Part shown: positions 20,553 to 32,925 of the stretch, piece after piece | Layout: each line of letters begins with the position of its first letter | How positions within the stretch are numbered: the stretch's first letter is position 1 | DNA from: Cladorhizidae sp. MBARI D1340-BT2 | Lineage: Eukaryota; Porifera; Demospongiae; Poecilosclerida; Cladorhizidae | Reading direction: 5' to 3' | DNA length: 64,000 bases | Assembly (NCBI GenBank): GCA_028752905.1 | Contig: JAQNBH010000004.1 | Coordinates: forward strand, 3,828,610-3,892,609 | Position numbers and translations under genes: made by a program | The notes under the pieces: generated by a model | Database searches by the model: none | Told to the model about the DNA's origin: nothing | What the model saw: only the letters and a program-made list of their open reading frames with translations

Positions 20553-23500
20553 CTCTGGGTCAAGATCTGATGGCAGCAACCTCTGGGTGATGATCTGATG
20601 GCAGCAAGCTCTGGGTGATGATATGATGGCAGCAACCTCTGGGTGATGATCTGATGGCAGCAACCTCTGGGTGAAGATCTGATGGCAGTGAAGATCTGAT
20701 GGGAGCAACCTCTGGGTGATGATCTGATGGCAGCAACCTCTGGGTGAAGATCTGATGGCAGCAAACACTCTGATGGCAACAACCTCTGGGTGAAGATCTG
20801 ATGGGAGCAACCTCTGGGTGATGATCTGATGGCAGCAACCTCTGGGTGATGATCTGATGGGAGCAACCTCTGGGTGATGATCTGATGGCAGCAAGCTCTG
20901 GGTGATGATCTGATGGGAGCAACCTCTGGGTGATGATCTGATGACAGCAAGCTCTGGGTGATGATCTGATGACAGCAAGCTCTGGGTGATGATCTGATGG
21001 CAGCAACCTCTGGGTGATGATCTGATGGCAGCAACCTCTGGGTGATGATCTGATGGCAGCAACCTCTGATGATGATCTGATGGCAGCAACCTCTGGGTGA
21101 TGATCTGATGGCAGCAACTTCTGGTGATGATCTGATGGCAGCAACCTCTGGGTGAAGATCTGATGGCAGCAACCTCTGGGTGATGATCTGATGGCAGCAA
21201 CCTCTGGGTGATGATCTGATGGCAGCAACCTCTGGTGATGATCTGATGGCAGCAACCTCTGGGTGAAGATCTGATGGCAGCAACCTCTCTGATGGCAACA
21301 ACCTCTGGGTGAAGATCTGATGGGAGCAACCTCTGGGTGATGATCTGATGGCAGCAACCTCTGGGTGATGATCTGATTGGAGCAACCTCTGGGTGATGAT
21401 CTGATGGCAGCAACCTCTGGGTGATGATCTGATGGCAGCAACCTCTGGGTGATGATCTGATGGCAGCAACCTCTGGTGATGATCTGATGGCAGCAACCTC
21501 TGGGTGAAGATCTGATGGCAGCAACCCCTCTGATGGCAACAACCTCTGGGTGAAGATCTGATGGGAGCAACCTCTGGGTGATGATCTGATGGCAGCAACC
21601 TCTGGGTGAAGATCTGATGGGAGCAACCTCTGGGTGATGATCTGATGACAACAAGCTCTGGGTGATGATCTGATGGCAGCAACCTCTGGGTGATGATATG
21701 ATGGCAGCAACCTCTGGGTGTAGATCTGATGGCAGCAACCTCTGGGTGAAGATCTGATGGCAGCAACCTCTGGGTGATGATATGATGGCAGCAACCTCTG
21801 GGTGATGATCTGATGGCAGCAACCTCTGGGTGATGATCTGATGGCAGCAACCTCTGGGTGATGATCTGATGGCAGCAACCTCTGGGTGATGATCTGATGG
21901 CAGCAATCTCTCTGATGGCAGCAACCTCTGGGTGAAGATCTGATGGCAGCAACCTCTGGGTGATGATATGATGGCAGCAACCTCTGGGTGATGATATGAT
22001 GGCAGCAACCTCTGGGTGATGATCTGATGGCAGCAACCTCTGGGTGTAGATCTGATGGCAGCAACCTCTGGGTGAAGATCTGATGGCAGCAACCTCTGGG
22101 TGATGATCTGATGGCAGCAACCTCTGGGTGAAGATCTGATGGCAGCAACCTCTGGGTGATGATCTGATGGCAGCAACCTCTGGGTGATGATCTGATGGCA
22201 GCAACCTCTGGGTGATGATCTGATGGCAGCAACCTCTGATGATGATCTGATGGCAGCAACCTCTGGGTGATGATCTGATGGCAGCAACTTCTGGTGATGA
22301 TCTGATGGCAGCAACCTCTGGGTGAAGATCTGATGGCAGCAACCTCTGGGTGATGATCTGATGGCAGCAACCTCTGGGTGATGATCTGATGGCAGCAACC
22401 TCTGGTGATGATCTGATGGCAGCAACCTCTGGGTGAAGATCTGATGGCAGCAACCTCTCTGATGGCAACAACCTCTGGGTGAAGATCTGATGGGAGCAAC
22501 CTCTGGGTGATGATCTGATGGCAGCAACCTCTGGGTGATGATCTGATTGGAGCAACCTCTGGGTGATGATCTGATGGCAGCAACCTCTGGGTGATGATCT
22601 GATGGCAGCAACCTCTGGGTGATGATCTGATGGCAGCAACCTCTGGTGATGATCTGATGGCAGCAACCTCTGGGTGAAGATCTGATGGCAGCAACCCCTC
22701 TGATGGCAACAACCTCTGGGTGAAGATCTGATGGGAGCAACCTCTGGGTGATGATCTGATGGCAGCAACCTCTGGGTGAAGATCTGATGGGAGCAACCTC
22801 TGGGTGATGATCTGATGACAACAAGCTCTGGGTGATGATCTGATGGCAGCAACCTCTGGGTGATGATATGATGGCAGCAACCTCTGGGTGTAGATCTGAT
22901 GGCAGCAACCTCTGGGTGAAGATCTGATGGCAGCAACCTCTGGGTGATGATATGATGGCAGCAACCTCTGGGTGATGATCTGATGGCAGCAACCTCTGGG
23001 TGATGATCTGATGGCAGCAACCTCTGGGTGATGATCTGATGGCAGCAACCTCTGGGTGATGATCTGATGGCAGCAATCTCTCTGATGGCAGCAACCTCTG
23101 GGTGAAGATCTGATGGCAGCAACCTCTGGGTGATGATATGATGGCAGCAACCTCTGGGTGATGATATGATGGCAGCAACCTCTGGGTGATGATCTGATGG
23201 CAGCAACCTCTGGGTGTAGATCTGATGGCAGCAACCTCTGGGTGAAGATCTGATGGCAGCAACCTCTGGGTGATGATCTGATGGCAGCAACCTCTGGGTG
23301 ATGATCTGATGGCAGCAACCTCTGGGTGATGATCTGATGGCAGCAACCTCTGGGTGATGATCTGATGGCAGCAACCTCTGGGTGATGATCTGATGGCAGC
23401 AACCTCTCTGATGGCAGCAACCTCTGGGTGAAGATCTGATGGCAGCAACCTCTGGGTGATGATATGATGGCAGCAACCTCTGGGTGATGATATGATGGCA

Positions 23501-23592
23501 GCAACCTCTGGGTGATGATCTGATGGCAGCAATCTCTGGGTGATGATCTGATGGCAGCAACCTCTGGGTGAAGATCTGATGGCAGCAACCGG
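20553..23592. repeat. 28 bp minisatellite, about 109 copies, with a 1,170 bp higher-order period
   Basis: Units CTGATGGCAGCAACCTCTGG plus GTGATGAT, with variants (GTGAAGAT, GGGAGCAA, GACAGCAAGCTC, truncated units). Variant landmarks recur 1,170 bp apart: GGGTGTAGATC at 21718 and 22888, and again at 22044 and 23214; AACCTCTGATGATG at 21061 and 22231. All three minus-strand frames stay open for more than 1,000 codons because the 28 nt unit has no stop on that strand; I do not call a gene. Confidence 0.95.
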
Positions 23593-24105
23593 CCAAGCAT
23601 CTGGAGTTGAGGTGATCCTCGAGTGATAAAGATGCAGGGGCATGTCTACTTGTGGCACCCCTCTCTTATTGGTAGGAGCTAATTATCGTTGATTTAAAAA
23701 ATGATAGCTACTATAAAAATTATCACCAAGTAAGAATTAACCTAGATGGGGAGGTGTTATTGTGACACTGGATGAGGTTGAGAACTGATTGCTGTTCATG
23801 ATTCAGCTCAGAAACTGTAATTGCATCACACCACAAGATTACCACTAGCATTAGTCGGTGGTGTAACCTCCACTCATGCCTTTCTGGAAGCTTATGCCTG
23901 CAGCTGTAGAGGTAGTGGTCTATACTAGGTTTAGGAATCACTGAACTCCCTAGCAACCATATATTTTCATACACAGTACATCACTGAACTTCCCTTCATT
24001 ACTCACAAGATGTGTCCGATTAAATCTTGTACGAGGTCAGCAAAAAGCAGAGCTGCAATGTTGGGAAATACTTCTCCTCGATCTGCCATGCAGCTGCAGT
24101 GGGTG
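23593..24105. other. Unique intergenic sequence, nothing recognised
   Basis: Between two arrays; only short open frames without recognisable similarity. Confidence 0.5.
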
Positions 24106-25375
24106 GCTCGCTGCAATCCATGGCTTCATCAGTGCCACTGCTCTCTGCTGTCCATGGCTTCATCAGTGCCACTGCTGTCTGCTGCAACCTATAGCTTCAA
24201 CACTGCCACTACTCTCTGCTGCAACCTATAGCTTCAACACTGCCACTACTCTCTGCTGCAACCTATGGCTTCAACACTGCCACTACTCTCTGCTGCAACC
24301 TACACTGCCATTGCTCTCTGCTGCAACCTATAGCTTCAACACTGCCACTACTCTCTGCTGCAAACTATAGCTTCAACACTGCCACTGCTGTCTGCTGCAA
24401 CCTATAGCTTCAACACTGCCACTGCTGCAACCTATAGCTTCAACACTGCCACTACTCTCTGCTGCAACCTATAGCTTCAACACTGCCACTGCTGTCTGCT
24501 GCAACCTATAGCTTCAACACTGCCACTGCTCTCTGCTGCAACCTATAGCTTCAACACTGCCACTACTCTCTGCTGCAACCTATAGCTTCAACACAGCCAC
24601 TGCTCTCTGCTGCAACCTATAGCTTCAACACTGTCACTGCTCTCTGCTGCAACCTATAGCTTCAACACTGCCACTACTCTCTGTAGTTTCAACACTGCCA
24701 CTGCTCTCTGCTGCAACCTATAGCTTCAACACTGCCACTACTCTCTGCTGCAACCTATAGCTTCAACACTGCCACTACTCTCTGCTGCAACCTATAGCTT
24801 CAACACTGTCACTGCTCTCTGCTGCAACCTATAGCTTCAACACTGCCACTGCTGTCTGCTGCAACCTATAGCTTCAACACTGCCACTGCTCTCTGCTGCA
24901 ACCTATAGCTTCAACACTGCCACTGCTCTCTGCTGCAACCTATAGCTTCAGCACTGTCACTGCTCTCTGCTGCAACCTATAGCTTCAACACTGCCACTAC
25001 TCTCTGCTGCAACCTATAGCTTCAACACTGTCACTGCTCTCTGCTGCAACCTATAGCTTCAACACTGCTGTCTGCTGCAACCTATAGCTTCAACACTGCC
25101 ACTGCTCTCTGCTGCAACCTATAGCTTCAACACTGTCACTGCTCTCTGCTGCAACCTATAGCTTCAACACTGCTGTCTGCTGCAACCTATAGCTTCAACA
25201 CTGCCACTGCTCTCTGCTGCAACCTATAGCTTCAACACTGTCACTGCTCTCTGCTGCAACCTATAGCTTCAACACTGCTGTCTGCTGCAACCTATAGCCT
25301 CAACAGTCACTGCTCTCTGCTGCAACCCATAGCTTCAACACTGTCACTGCTCTCTGCTGCAACCAATAGCTTCAG
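24106..25375. repeat. 37 bp minisatellite, about 34 copies
   Basis: Units CAACCTATAGCTTCAACACT plus GCCACTGCTCTCTGCTG, with ACTCTC/TGTCTG variants and shortened copies. Confidence 0.95.
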
Positions 25376-25589
25376 TGCTTGTAATTACTAACTCTAGTGC
25401 TAATAATTGCTATTACTAACCATAGTTCACTCTAGTGCTTATATTTACTAACTCTAGTGCTAATAATTTTCATTACTAAATGTACAATCCACAGACGACT
25501 CTTGTGGAGAGTTAATTCCAGTTAACATAACATAGCAGTATACTCACTCTGTTTTGGGTTCCAGGAAACTGAAAATGAGAGTGAAACTA
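25376..25589. repeat. Short diverged duplication of about 60 bp
   Basis: AATTACTAACTCTAGTGCTA or a close form occurs twice (25382 and 25443) with ATAATT(G/T)(C/T) following. Confidence 0.5.
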
Positions 25590-26215
25590 ATACAGTGAGC
25601 TACGTAGAGTCAGGGTGAGCATCCACAGTGCAACACTATCCATAGATCCATCCTCAGCTACGTAGGGTCAGGGTGAGCATCCACAGTGCAACACTATCCA
25701 TAGATCCATCCTCAGCTACGTAGGGTCAGGGTGAGCATCCACAGTGCAACACTATCCACAGATCCATCCTCAGCTACGTAGGGTCAGGGTGAGCATCCAC
25801 AGTGCAACACTATCCATAGATCCATCCTCAGCTACGTAGGGTCAGGGTGAACATCCACAGTGCAACACTATCCATAGATCCATCCTCAGCTACGTAGGGT
25901 CAGGGTGAACATCCACAGTGCAACACTATCCATAGATACATCCTCAGCTACGTAGGGTCAGGGTGAACATCCACAGTGCAACACTATCCATAGATCCATC
26001 CTCAGCTACGTAGGGTCAGGGTGAGCATCCACAGTGCAACACTATCCATAGATCCATCCTCAGCTACGTAGGGTCAGGGTGAGCATCCACAGTGCAACAC
26101 TATCCATAGATCCATCCTCAGCTACGTAGGGTCAGGGTGAACATCCACAGTGCAACACTATCCACAGATCCATCCTCAGCTACGTAGGGTCAGGGTGAGC
26201 ATCCACAGTGCAAGG
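25590..26215. repeat. 58 bp minisatellite, about 11 copies
   Basis: Units with CAGCTACGTAGGGTCAGGGT, GAGCATCCACAGTGCAACAC and TATCCATAGATCCATCCT. Very homogeneous; contains the palindrome CTACGTAG. Downstream of the CCDC148 stop codon, possibly inside its 3' UTR. Confidence 0.95.
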
Positions 26216-26338
26216 CACTGATCCGTGGATCAAACATGATGAAAAATCTAACATCAAAGAGGTTAATCATTATCATAATCACGTTACACATGGTAACACA
26301 TATATAGCACAATAATATATCACCAGTTAGGTCAAGGG

Positions 26339-26614
26339 TCAGTCAGTGAACAGTACTGAGTGTTGATCAGGTCTGTAGTTGCTAGGAGGTTGGGCTCTTG
26401 ATAACATGTGACGTGCATACTCATTGTTGAGTAGCCCCGCTTCCCTTAGAGCTGCCTCTAGCCGCAACCGAGGGTCAGAGGTCACCTGGTTGGCAGTATA
26501 GCCGTGTATTGGGAAGAAGGGGCAGTGTGGAGGGTCAGAGGTCACTAGACGAGCTTGCGTGGCGTGTGTGTGTTGTAGCAACCTCTCAGGGTCAGAGTTC
26601 ACCTCGACTGCCAC
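26339..26614 (-). CDS. CCDC148: CCDC148 orthologue, last coding exon
   Basis: Minus-strand exon beginning after GTCCACAG with VAVEVNSDPERLLQHT and ending in TGA at 26341-26339 (91 codons). TANQVTSDPRLRLEAALREA then GLLNNEYARHML reproduces the conserved C-terminal block of CCDC148, where SDPRLRxExALREAGL precedes the end of the protein. Enters in phase 0, matching the exon at 28186-28563. CCDC148 is a conserved coiled-coil protein of poorly known function, often associated with ciliated lineages. Confidence 0.85.
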   Translation of the reverse strand: MAVEVNSDPERLLQHTHATQARLVTSDPPHCPFFPIHGYTANQVTSDPRLRLEAALREAGLLNNEYARHMLSRAQPPSNYRPDQHSVLFTD

Positions 26615-26654
26615 CTGTGGACCAACACATCATGCGCATATTAAAGCTAATAGA

Positions 26655-27035
26655 TTGTTGATGCAGCGTGTAACATTATTAACAGTGCAACAGTGTGGTT
26701 GATGCAGCATGTAACATTATTAACACAGTGCAACAGTGTGGTTGATGCAGTGTGTAACATTATTAACACAGTGCAACAGTGGGGTTGATGCAGCATGTAA
26801 CATTATTAACACAGTGCAACAGTGTGGTTGATGCAGTGTGTAACATTATTAACACAGTGCAACAGTGGGGTTGATGCAGCATGTAACATTATTAACACAG
26901 TGCAACAGTGTGGTTGATGCAGTGTGTAACATTATTAACACAGTGCAACAGTGGGGTTGATGCAGCATGTAACATTATTAACACAGTGCAACAGTGGGGT
27001 TGATGCAGCATGTAACATTATTAAGAAGTTCAACA
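26655..27035. repeat. 43 bp minisatellite, nine copies
   Basis: Units GTTGATGCAGCATGTAACAT plus TATTAACACAGTGCAACAGTG; two subtypes (CAGCATG and CAGTGTG) alternate. In the last CCDC148 intron. Confidence 0.93.
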
Positions 27036-27204
27036 GTGTGAGACCATAAAACTAACTCTTTTAACTTAGTGTGCATGCATGCTACATTTGTAGTTACTAC
27101 AGTAGGCTGGTTATTAAGCCACACCCGCCCACCCTTGATACCAAATATCCTTGCTAAGAGGGTCACTCGTTCAACAATGACCAAATAGAAGATCATGGCC
27201 AGCC

Positions 27205-27370
27205 CCACTAGAGCTTAGAAGATCATCTGCTGCACTAGAGCTTAGAAGATCATCTGCTGCACTAGAGCTTAGAAGATCATCTGCTGCACTAGAGCTTAGA
27301 AGATCAAGGTATGCCATGCTAGAGCTTATAAGATCATGGCCGGCCGCACTAGAGCTTAGAAGATCAATGT
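27205..27370. repeat. 27 bp tandem repeat, six copies
   Basis: Units ACTAGAGCTTAGAAGATCAT plus CTGCTGC, the outer copies diverged. In the last CCDC148 intron. Confidence 0.9.
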
Positions 27371-27554
27371 CTACCTCCTCTCCAGACATGACCTGGACAC
27401 TACATGTACCTCCTCTACAAACATTACAAGCCTTGTGAGGTTATGAAGAATTAGTTATGCTCTCTTGAACATGATAAATTTGAATTTCATTACCCCCACT
27501 CTCTGCCCCTCAATAATGAATACATCCCGGGAGGATCCTGAACATATTCACTGA

Positions 27555-28150
27555 GCCAAGTACACACTTGAGTGGTGTTGCTGCCACACTGGCTGAGCCA
27601 AGCACACACTTGAGTGGTGTTGCTGCCACACTGGCTGAGTCAAGCACACACTTGAGTGGTGCTGTGGCTACACTGGCTGAGCCAAGCACACACTTGAGTG
27701 GTGTTGCTGCCACACTGGCTGAGCCAAGCACACACTTGAGTGGTGTTGCTGCCACACTGGCTGAGCCAAGCACACACTTGAGTGGTGTTGCTGCTACACT
27801 GGCTGAGTCAAGCACACACTTGAGTGGTGCTGTGGCTACACTGGCTGAGCCAAGCACACACTTGAGTGGTGCTGTGGCTACACTGGCTGAGTCAAGCACA
27901 CACTTGAGTGGTGCTGTGGCTACACTGGCTGAGCCAAGCACACACTTGAGTGGTGCTGTGGCTACACTGGCTGGGCCAAGCACACACTTGAGTGGTGTTG
28001 TGGCTACACTGGCTGAGCCAAGCACACACTTGAGTGGTGCTGCTGCCACACTGGCTGGGCCAAGCACACACTTGAGTGGTGTTGCTGCCACACTGGCTGA
28101 GTCAAGCACACACTTGAGTGGTGTTGCTGCCACACTGGCTGAGTCAAGCA
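27555..28150. repeat. 42 bp minisatellite, 14 copies
   Basis: Units TTGAGTGGTGTTGCTGCCAC plus ACTGGCTGAGCCAAGCACACAC; variants GCTGTGGCT and GAGTCA are shuffled along the array. The triplet period leaves open frames on both strands (227 and 213 codons). The array begins about 35 bp after the donor of the CCDC148 exon at 28186, inside the intron. Confidence 0.93.
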
Positions 28151-28185
28151 CACAGTGCAGTCTGTGTTCCAGCGTACCTTCCTAC

Positions 28186-28563
28186 CTGTCCTCTAAGAAG
28201 GTCCAGGCGTCGCTCTCTCCACCTCTGCTCCTTCTCCTTGTGGGCCTGTAGCAATTTATGCTGAGTCAGCTTGTCTGAGTGCAGCTGCTTCCTGTACGAC
28301 ACTCGGACATGCCCATCCAGTGCCCTCTTCTTGTTCAATGCTGCAGCCTCTAGTCGGAGCTGCTCTTCAGCCCCCCGCTCCATCTCCTCCTGCTCTGCCC
28401 TCCTCCGATGGTAAGAGAGCAGTCTTCTTCGCCTCCTCTCCTCTCTGCCACACCTTCTCCGCCCCTCCTCCTTATGCCATGCCTCCTGCTCTGCGCAAAG
28501 GATGGCTGCCTGTTCCGCCTCCAGACTCGCCTGATGGCGCTTCTCTTCACACCACTCATGTAC
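28186..28563 (-). CDS. CCDC148: CCDC148 orthologue, coiled-coil exon
   Basis: Minus-strand exon of 126 codons, acceptor GTGTATAG|GTACATGAG, donor GGACAG|GTAGGA, phase 0 on both sides. It starts VHEWCEEKRHQASLEAEQ and is dominated by Glu/Arg/Lys/Gln heptad-like sequence (AEQEEMERGAEEQLRLEAAA, HKEKEQRWRERRLDLLRGQ), a long coiled coil. This corresponds to the charged C-terminal coiled coil of CCDC148, whose usual ending ERxLExLRxQ is seen here as RRLDLLRGQ. Confidence 0.85.
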
Positions 28564-28669
28564 CTATACACACCATCACATCACACACTATCACAGACCA
28601 TCACACTTCATACACAAAGCTCTGAGCCACCTACATATTATGTACATAAGATATTATCCATGGCAACTG

Positions 28670-29355
28670 GCCCACCCTACTGCCCCATCCTACTGGACCA
28701 CCCTACTGGCCCACCCTACTGGCTCACCACTACTGGCCCACCCTACTGGCCCACCCTACTGGCCCACCCTACTGGACCACCCTACTGGCCCACCCTACTG
28801 GCTCACCACTACTGGCCCACCCTACTGGCCCACCCTACTGGCCCACCCTACTGGCCCATCCTACTGGCCCACCCTACTGGCCCACTCTACTGGCCCATCC
28901 TACTGGTCCATCCTACTGGCCCACCCTACTGGTCCATCCTACTGGCCCACCCTACTGGCCCACCCTACTGGCCCACCCTACTGGTCCATCCTACTGGCCC
29001 ACCCTACTGGCCCACCCTACTGGACTCTACTGGCATCCTACTGGCCCACCCTACTGGCTCACCACTACTGGCCCACCCTACTGGCCCATCCTACTGGCCC
29101 ACCCTACTGGCCCACCCTCTGGTCCATCCTACTGGCCCACCCGACTGGCCCACCCTACTGGCCCACCGTACTGGACTCTACTGGCCCACCCTACTGGCCC
29201 ATCCTACTGGCTCACCACTACTGGCCCATTCTACTGGCCCACCCTACTGGCTCACCACTACTGGCCCACCCTACTGGCCCATCCAACTGGCCCACCCTAC
29301 TCGACTCTACTGGCCCATCCTGCTGGAAAATCCTACTGGCCCATCCTACTGAACC
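28670..29355. repeat. 13-14 bp minisatellite, about 50 copies
   Basis: Units CCTACTGGCCCAC with CTCAC, ATC and GACTCTA variants. Fills most of the 886 bp intron between two CCDC148 exons. Plus-strand open frames here are repeat artefacts. Confidence 0.95.
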
Positions 29356-29449
29356 CACACTGAACCTAACCCAATCCTACTGAAAGGCACAGTTCACACT
29401 CTGCTAGACTCCTCCCACTAGCAGTGTATAGATATATTGTCATGGTTAC

Positions 29450-29656
29450 CTTGGCATGTAGCCTGAGGCAAAGTAGCGCCTGCTGGTCCCGTGCTCTCTG
29501 CCCTGCCCTCCTAGACGCACACCAATGCTCATACTCTGCTACTGCAGCCTGCACTCTGACCACTAGCCCTGCCCTCCGTGTGGACCAGTCTCTGAGAACT
29601 GCGTGTTGTTGTTTGTGATATGCTTCATGAGAACACAACCATCTCTCATGCTCCAC
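29450..29656 (-). CDS. CCDC148: CCDC148 orthologue, middle exon
   Basis: Minus-strand exon of 69 codons, acceptor GTCTGTAG|GTGGAG, donor GCCAAG|GTAACC, phase 0 on both sides. It reads VEHERWLCSHEAYHKQQHAV and ends QALLCLRLHAK, corresponding to the CCDC148 segment that starts with a conserved HE-aromatic motif just after the SANT-like region and runs to the AK/V junction. Confidence 0.82.
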
Positions 29657-30019
29657 CTACAGACACGAGAGATAGACAGGCACACGGCAGAGAAGAACCA
29701 AAGGTTGCGGCAAGTTCATCAAGTTATACACTACAATATGGACGGTACAGAGGAGCAAGACATCCTATGATCACAAGGACGACGTTCTCACCAATCAACA
29801 CAAACACGCCTAGACAACACAAGAGCACGTGCAATTGAGCATGTGCGTGTGGTGTGTGTGCATGTGAGTAAGTGTGTGAGTGTGTGTGAGGTGAGCTGTC
29901 GTATCCACCCTCTACACTAGCTAATGTGTCAACAAGAGGAAGGCTACTAGTGCACAGAGTTCATTCTGTGTGCTATTAATTTCACAACCTGCCCAGCCAT
30001 GCATAGCCATGCATATTAT
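29657..30019. other. Intronic unique sequence, nothing recognised
   Basis: TG-rich stretch near 29840-29890. No exon or element seen. Confidence 0.5.
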
Positions 30020-30400
30020 TAGAGGGTAAGCTCTAATCCGATTATTTTTATCTTGTGAGCCTGCAGTACTGGTGTGTATGTGATAGATCACCAGATCTAC
30101 ATCAGGTGACAATTCCTTCGTTGGTGTGACTACTCGTTGTTGTCTATTCCTTCTGTCAGCTTCGTCCAATGCAGAGACAGTCTCTCGCTGTCTTCATTGT
30201 GCAGTTGGACTATCCCACTGCTGATACCAGGTGATATACTAACAGCCCAGACTTGAAGTGGGTGTGATTTTCTGAGCCATTCTGTTCGTGGATTCATATG
30301 TTGAAACACTAGATTATATTATTTGCATGTACACCGTAATTATGGAGTGCGCAGTGTACTCAACTAGCCCTAGCCCTATTAGCCCTAGAGGGCGTGCGCT
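30020..30400. mobile_element. Dispersed element, copy 2
   Basis: Single-unit relative of 4440-5175, sharing CCTGCAGTACTGGTGTG, TGATAGATCACCAGATCT, TTCCTTCGTTGGTGTGACTA and later CAGCCCAGACTTG blocks. It lies in the CCDC148 intron between 29657 and 32223 and has no expanded 80 bp array. Confidence 0.65.
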
Positions 30401-30439
30401 ATTTCAATCAAAGATAGTAAATGAGGCCTCGCCTACAGA

Positions 30440-30655
30440 TTAACATCACAATCCCTAACAATAGGTAACATCCACAGTCCTTGGAACCAGGTAACATACA
30501 CAGTCCTTAGCAACCAGGTGACATCTACAGTCCTTAGCAACCGGGTAACATCCACATTCCCTAGCAACCAGGTAACATCCACAGTCCCTAGCAACCAGGT
30601 AACATCCACATTCCCTAGCAACCAGGTAACATCCACAGTCCCTGGTAACCAGGTC
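30440..30655. repeat. 27 bp tandem repeat, eight copies
   Basis: Units AACATCCACAGTCCCTAGCA plus ACCAGGT, with small variants. Confidence 0.92.
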
Positions 30656-30944
30656 ATAAATTAAAGTACTTGATTTCTGTGTTGACAAAAAAAATTGTCA
30701 GCTGTTCAGAAAATGACATCTCTCTGCCCTGCCGGCAAAGATGCCCCATTAACTGCTAAGTTATTCACAATGCTGCCTGTTGATGCTCTGCTATCCCTCA
30801 GAGAGTTAGTCGTGCATTGTGATGTTGTGCACATGTGTGTAGATGCCAGCACGGGCACAGACTAAACCTGTTTTCTTTGATCAACAAAAAACACAGAAGA
30901 TTGGCTGAGTGTGAATTAGTCATTGTTGTCTACGCCAATGCAGA

Positions 30945-31285
30945 CAGCATGTAACATGAGGCAGTTTCTGCTAAAACACACACAGCATGTAACACGAGGC
31001 AGTTGCTGCTAACACACACAGCATGTAACACAATGCAGTTGCTGCTAACACACACAGCATGTAACACAAGGCAGTTGCTGCTAACACACACAGCATGTAA
31101 CACAAGGCAGTTGCTGCTAACACACACAGCATGTAACACAAGGCAGTTGCTGCTAACACACAACTAACACAAGGCAGTTGCTGCTAACACACAACTAACA
31201 CAAGGCAGTTGCTGCTAACACACACAGCTTAAGGCAGTTGCTTCTAACACACACAGCATGTAACACAAGGCAGTTGCTGGTACAC
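30945..31285. repeat. 36 bp tandem repeat, nine copies
   Basis: Units GCATGTAACACAAGGCAGTT plus GCTGCTAACACACACA, with two shortened copies. Confidence 0.92.
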
Positions 31286-32004
31286 ACACTAACAGACTGT
31301 GAGGGAGTAAGAGCTGTTTGAAATGGCCTCCCTTGTGCTGCTCCATCCCATCGCCTCTCCACTCACACAGCTAATAGAGTCAAGCTGGTACAATTCCTCC
31401 TAATTAACTGGCACTGAAGGCAGGCAGGGAGGCGTCTGTTGACATACGCTGCTGTTCATGCTGAGACAAGGCTTGGCACTGCACAGACACCTCTAGGGTC
31501 CACCCACTGTACAGGGCAGTGCACCATGACTGGGCACCCCCGAGTCACGGGGAGCATTGCCTCCACCCACTGTACAGGGCAGTGCACCATTGCAGTGCAC
31601 CATTGGGCACCACCGAGTCATGGGGAGCATTAACTCCACCCACACACCCTCTTAACTTACGATTCTATCTGTTCCCAACGGATCCTGAACTACTCACCCA
31701 AACAGGAACTTGACCTACAAGCGATGACGCTGTTTCTCCAGAAATGTTTACTATTCTGGATTTTTCCTGGAAAGTCAACATCTGCTGGCTGGCGGGGGAA
31801 TTCTGATGCTCAAGCTCGTCTAATCTCCTGCCAAGTGCACAAGTCAGTTAATCCCCACGCTGGCCAATACTGGCCTGCTCCGAGTCTCAACATTGGACCA
31901 CCTAACTGGCCCACAGCCATCACGTATGGACATGACCTCCCCCCATCCCACCCTCGGGGGTTAGGTGCCTTATGTTATCTTGTGAATGGCAAACTGGTCA
32001 TATC
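31286..32004. other. Intronic sequence with a short duplication at 31490-31640
   Basis: CCACCCACTGTACAGGGCAG followed by TGCACCAT, and GAGTCA(C/T)GGGGAGCATT, are duplicated. A 98-codon plus-strand frame at 31724-32020 shows no recognisable similarity and is not called. Confidence 0.6.
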
Positions 32005-32185
32005 TATGCACATGCAATGACATGCACATGTGTTGTGTGCACATGCAATGACATGCACATGTGTTGTGTGCACATGCAATGACATGCACATGTGTTGTGT
32101 GCACATGCAATGACATGCACATGCATTGTGTGCACATGCAATGACATGCACATGTGTTGTGTGCACGACATGCACATGTGTTGTA
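32005..32185. repeat. 31 bp tandem repeat, five to six copies
   Basis: Units ACATGCAATGACATGCACAT plus GTGTTGTGTGC; each contains the palindrome CACATGTG. It lies just beyond the donor of the adjacent CCDC148 exon. Confidence 0.92.
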
Positions 32186-32223
32186 TGACATGAGTTTACT
32201 GGTGTGTGTTCTCACTGACTGAC

Positions 32224-32383
32224 CAGCTGCTGCCGGGAATGCTGAGGAAACTCTCGGGCCAGTCGGTCCAAACAAAGTCCTCTCCGGCTCTGACCGTGTC
32301 TTTCTAAAGAAACTCCGGGATATTGATCAAAGACAAACTTGAATCGCATGGCGTCATCCTCACTCCACCCACCACAGGGATGG
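32224..32383 (-). CDS. CCDC148: CCDC148 orthologue, SANT-like exon
   Basis: Minus-strand exon of 160 nt. Acceptor CTCTCTGCAG; its first base completes a Ser codon begun by AG at the end of the N-terminal exon, then 53 codons follow to CAGCTG|GTCAGT. It reads GWSEDDAMRFKFVFDQYPG and ends RLAREFPQHSRQQL, the SANT/Myb-like segment of CCDC148 in which a (W)SEED start, QYPG, an RRxLxLDxLxR helix and PxxSRxxL follow in order. The donor is the less common GTCAGT. Confidence 0.85.
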
Positions 32384-32469
32384 CTGCAGAGAGCAGGTGC
32401 AGAGAGAACCAATAAATATATCCTCACGTACTCGACAGTGAAACACTCGATACTTTTAAAACTCAACCG

Positions 32470-32925
32470 TTAACATTATTAACAACACTCAATAATATCA
32501 ATACTCAACACCATTAACACTCTGTACTATTAATACTCAACACTACTAACACCATTAACACTCCCTACTATTAATACTCGAACCATTAACACTCTGTACT
32601 ATTAACACTCCTACTATTAATACTCAACACTACTAACACCATTAACACTCCCTACTATTACACTACTAACACCATTAACACTCCATACTATTAATACTCA
32701 AACCATTAACACTGTACTATTAATACTCAACATTACTAACACCATTAACACTCCCTACTATTAACACTCAATACTCCATTAACACTCCTATTAATACTCA
32801 ACAATACTAACACCATTAACACTCCCTACTATTAATACTCAACACTACTAACACCATTAACACTCCATACTATTAATACTCAACACTACTAACACCATTA
32901 ACACTAAGACTTAACACTGCTAATA
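32470..32925. repeat. About 30 bp A/T- and C-rich minisatellite, about 15 copies
   Basis: Units mix CACCATTAACACTCC, CTACTATTAATACTCAACAC and ACTACTAA in varying order. Upstream of the 32224-32383 exon, in the 8.6 kb intron. Confidence 0.88.

Noticed and set aside
20493..23658. Three overlapping minus-strand frames of about 1,030 codons
   Set aside because: A 28 nt unit without stops keeps all three frames open with the same 28-residue cycle; a property of the repeat.
27568..28251. 227-codon plus-strand frame (LSGVAATLAEPSTH repeats)
   Set aside because: A 42 bp array with triplet period lying in a CCDC148 intron; open on both strands.
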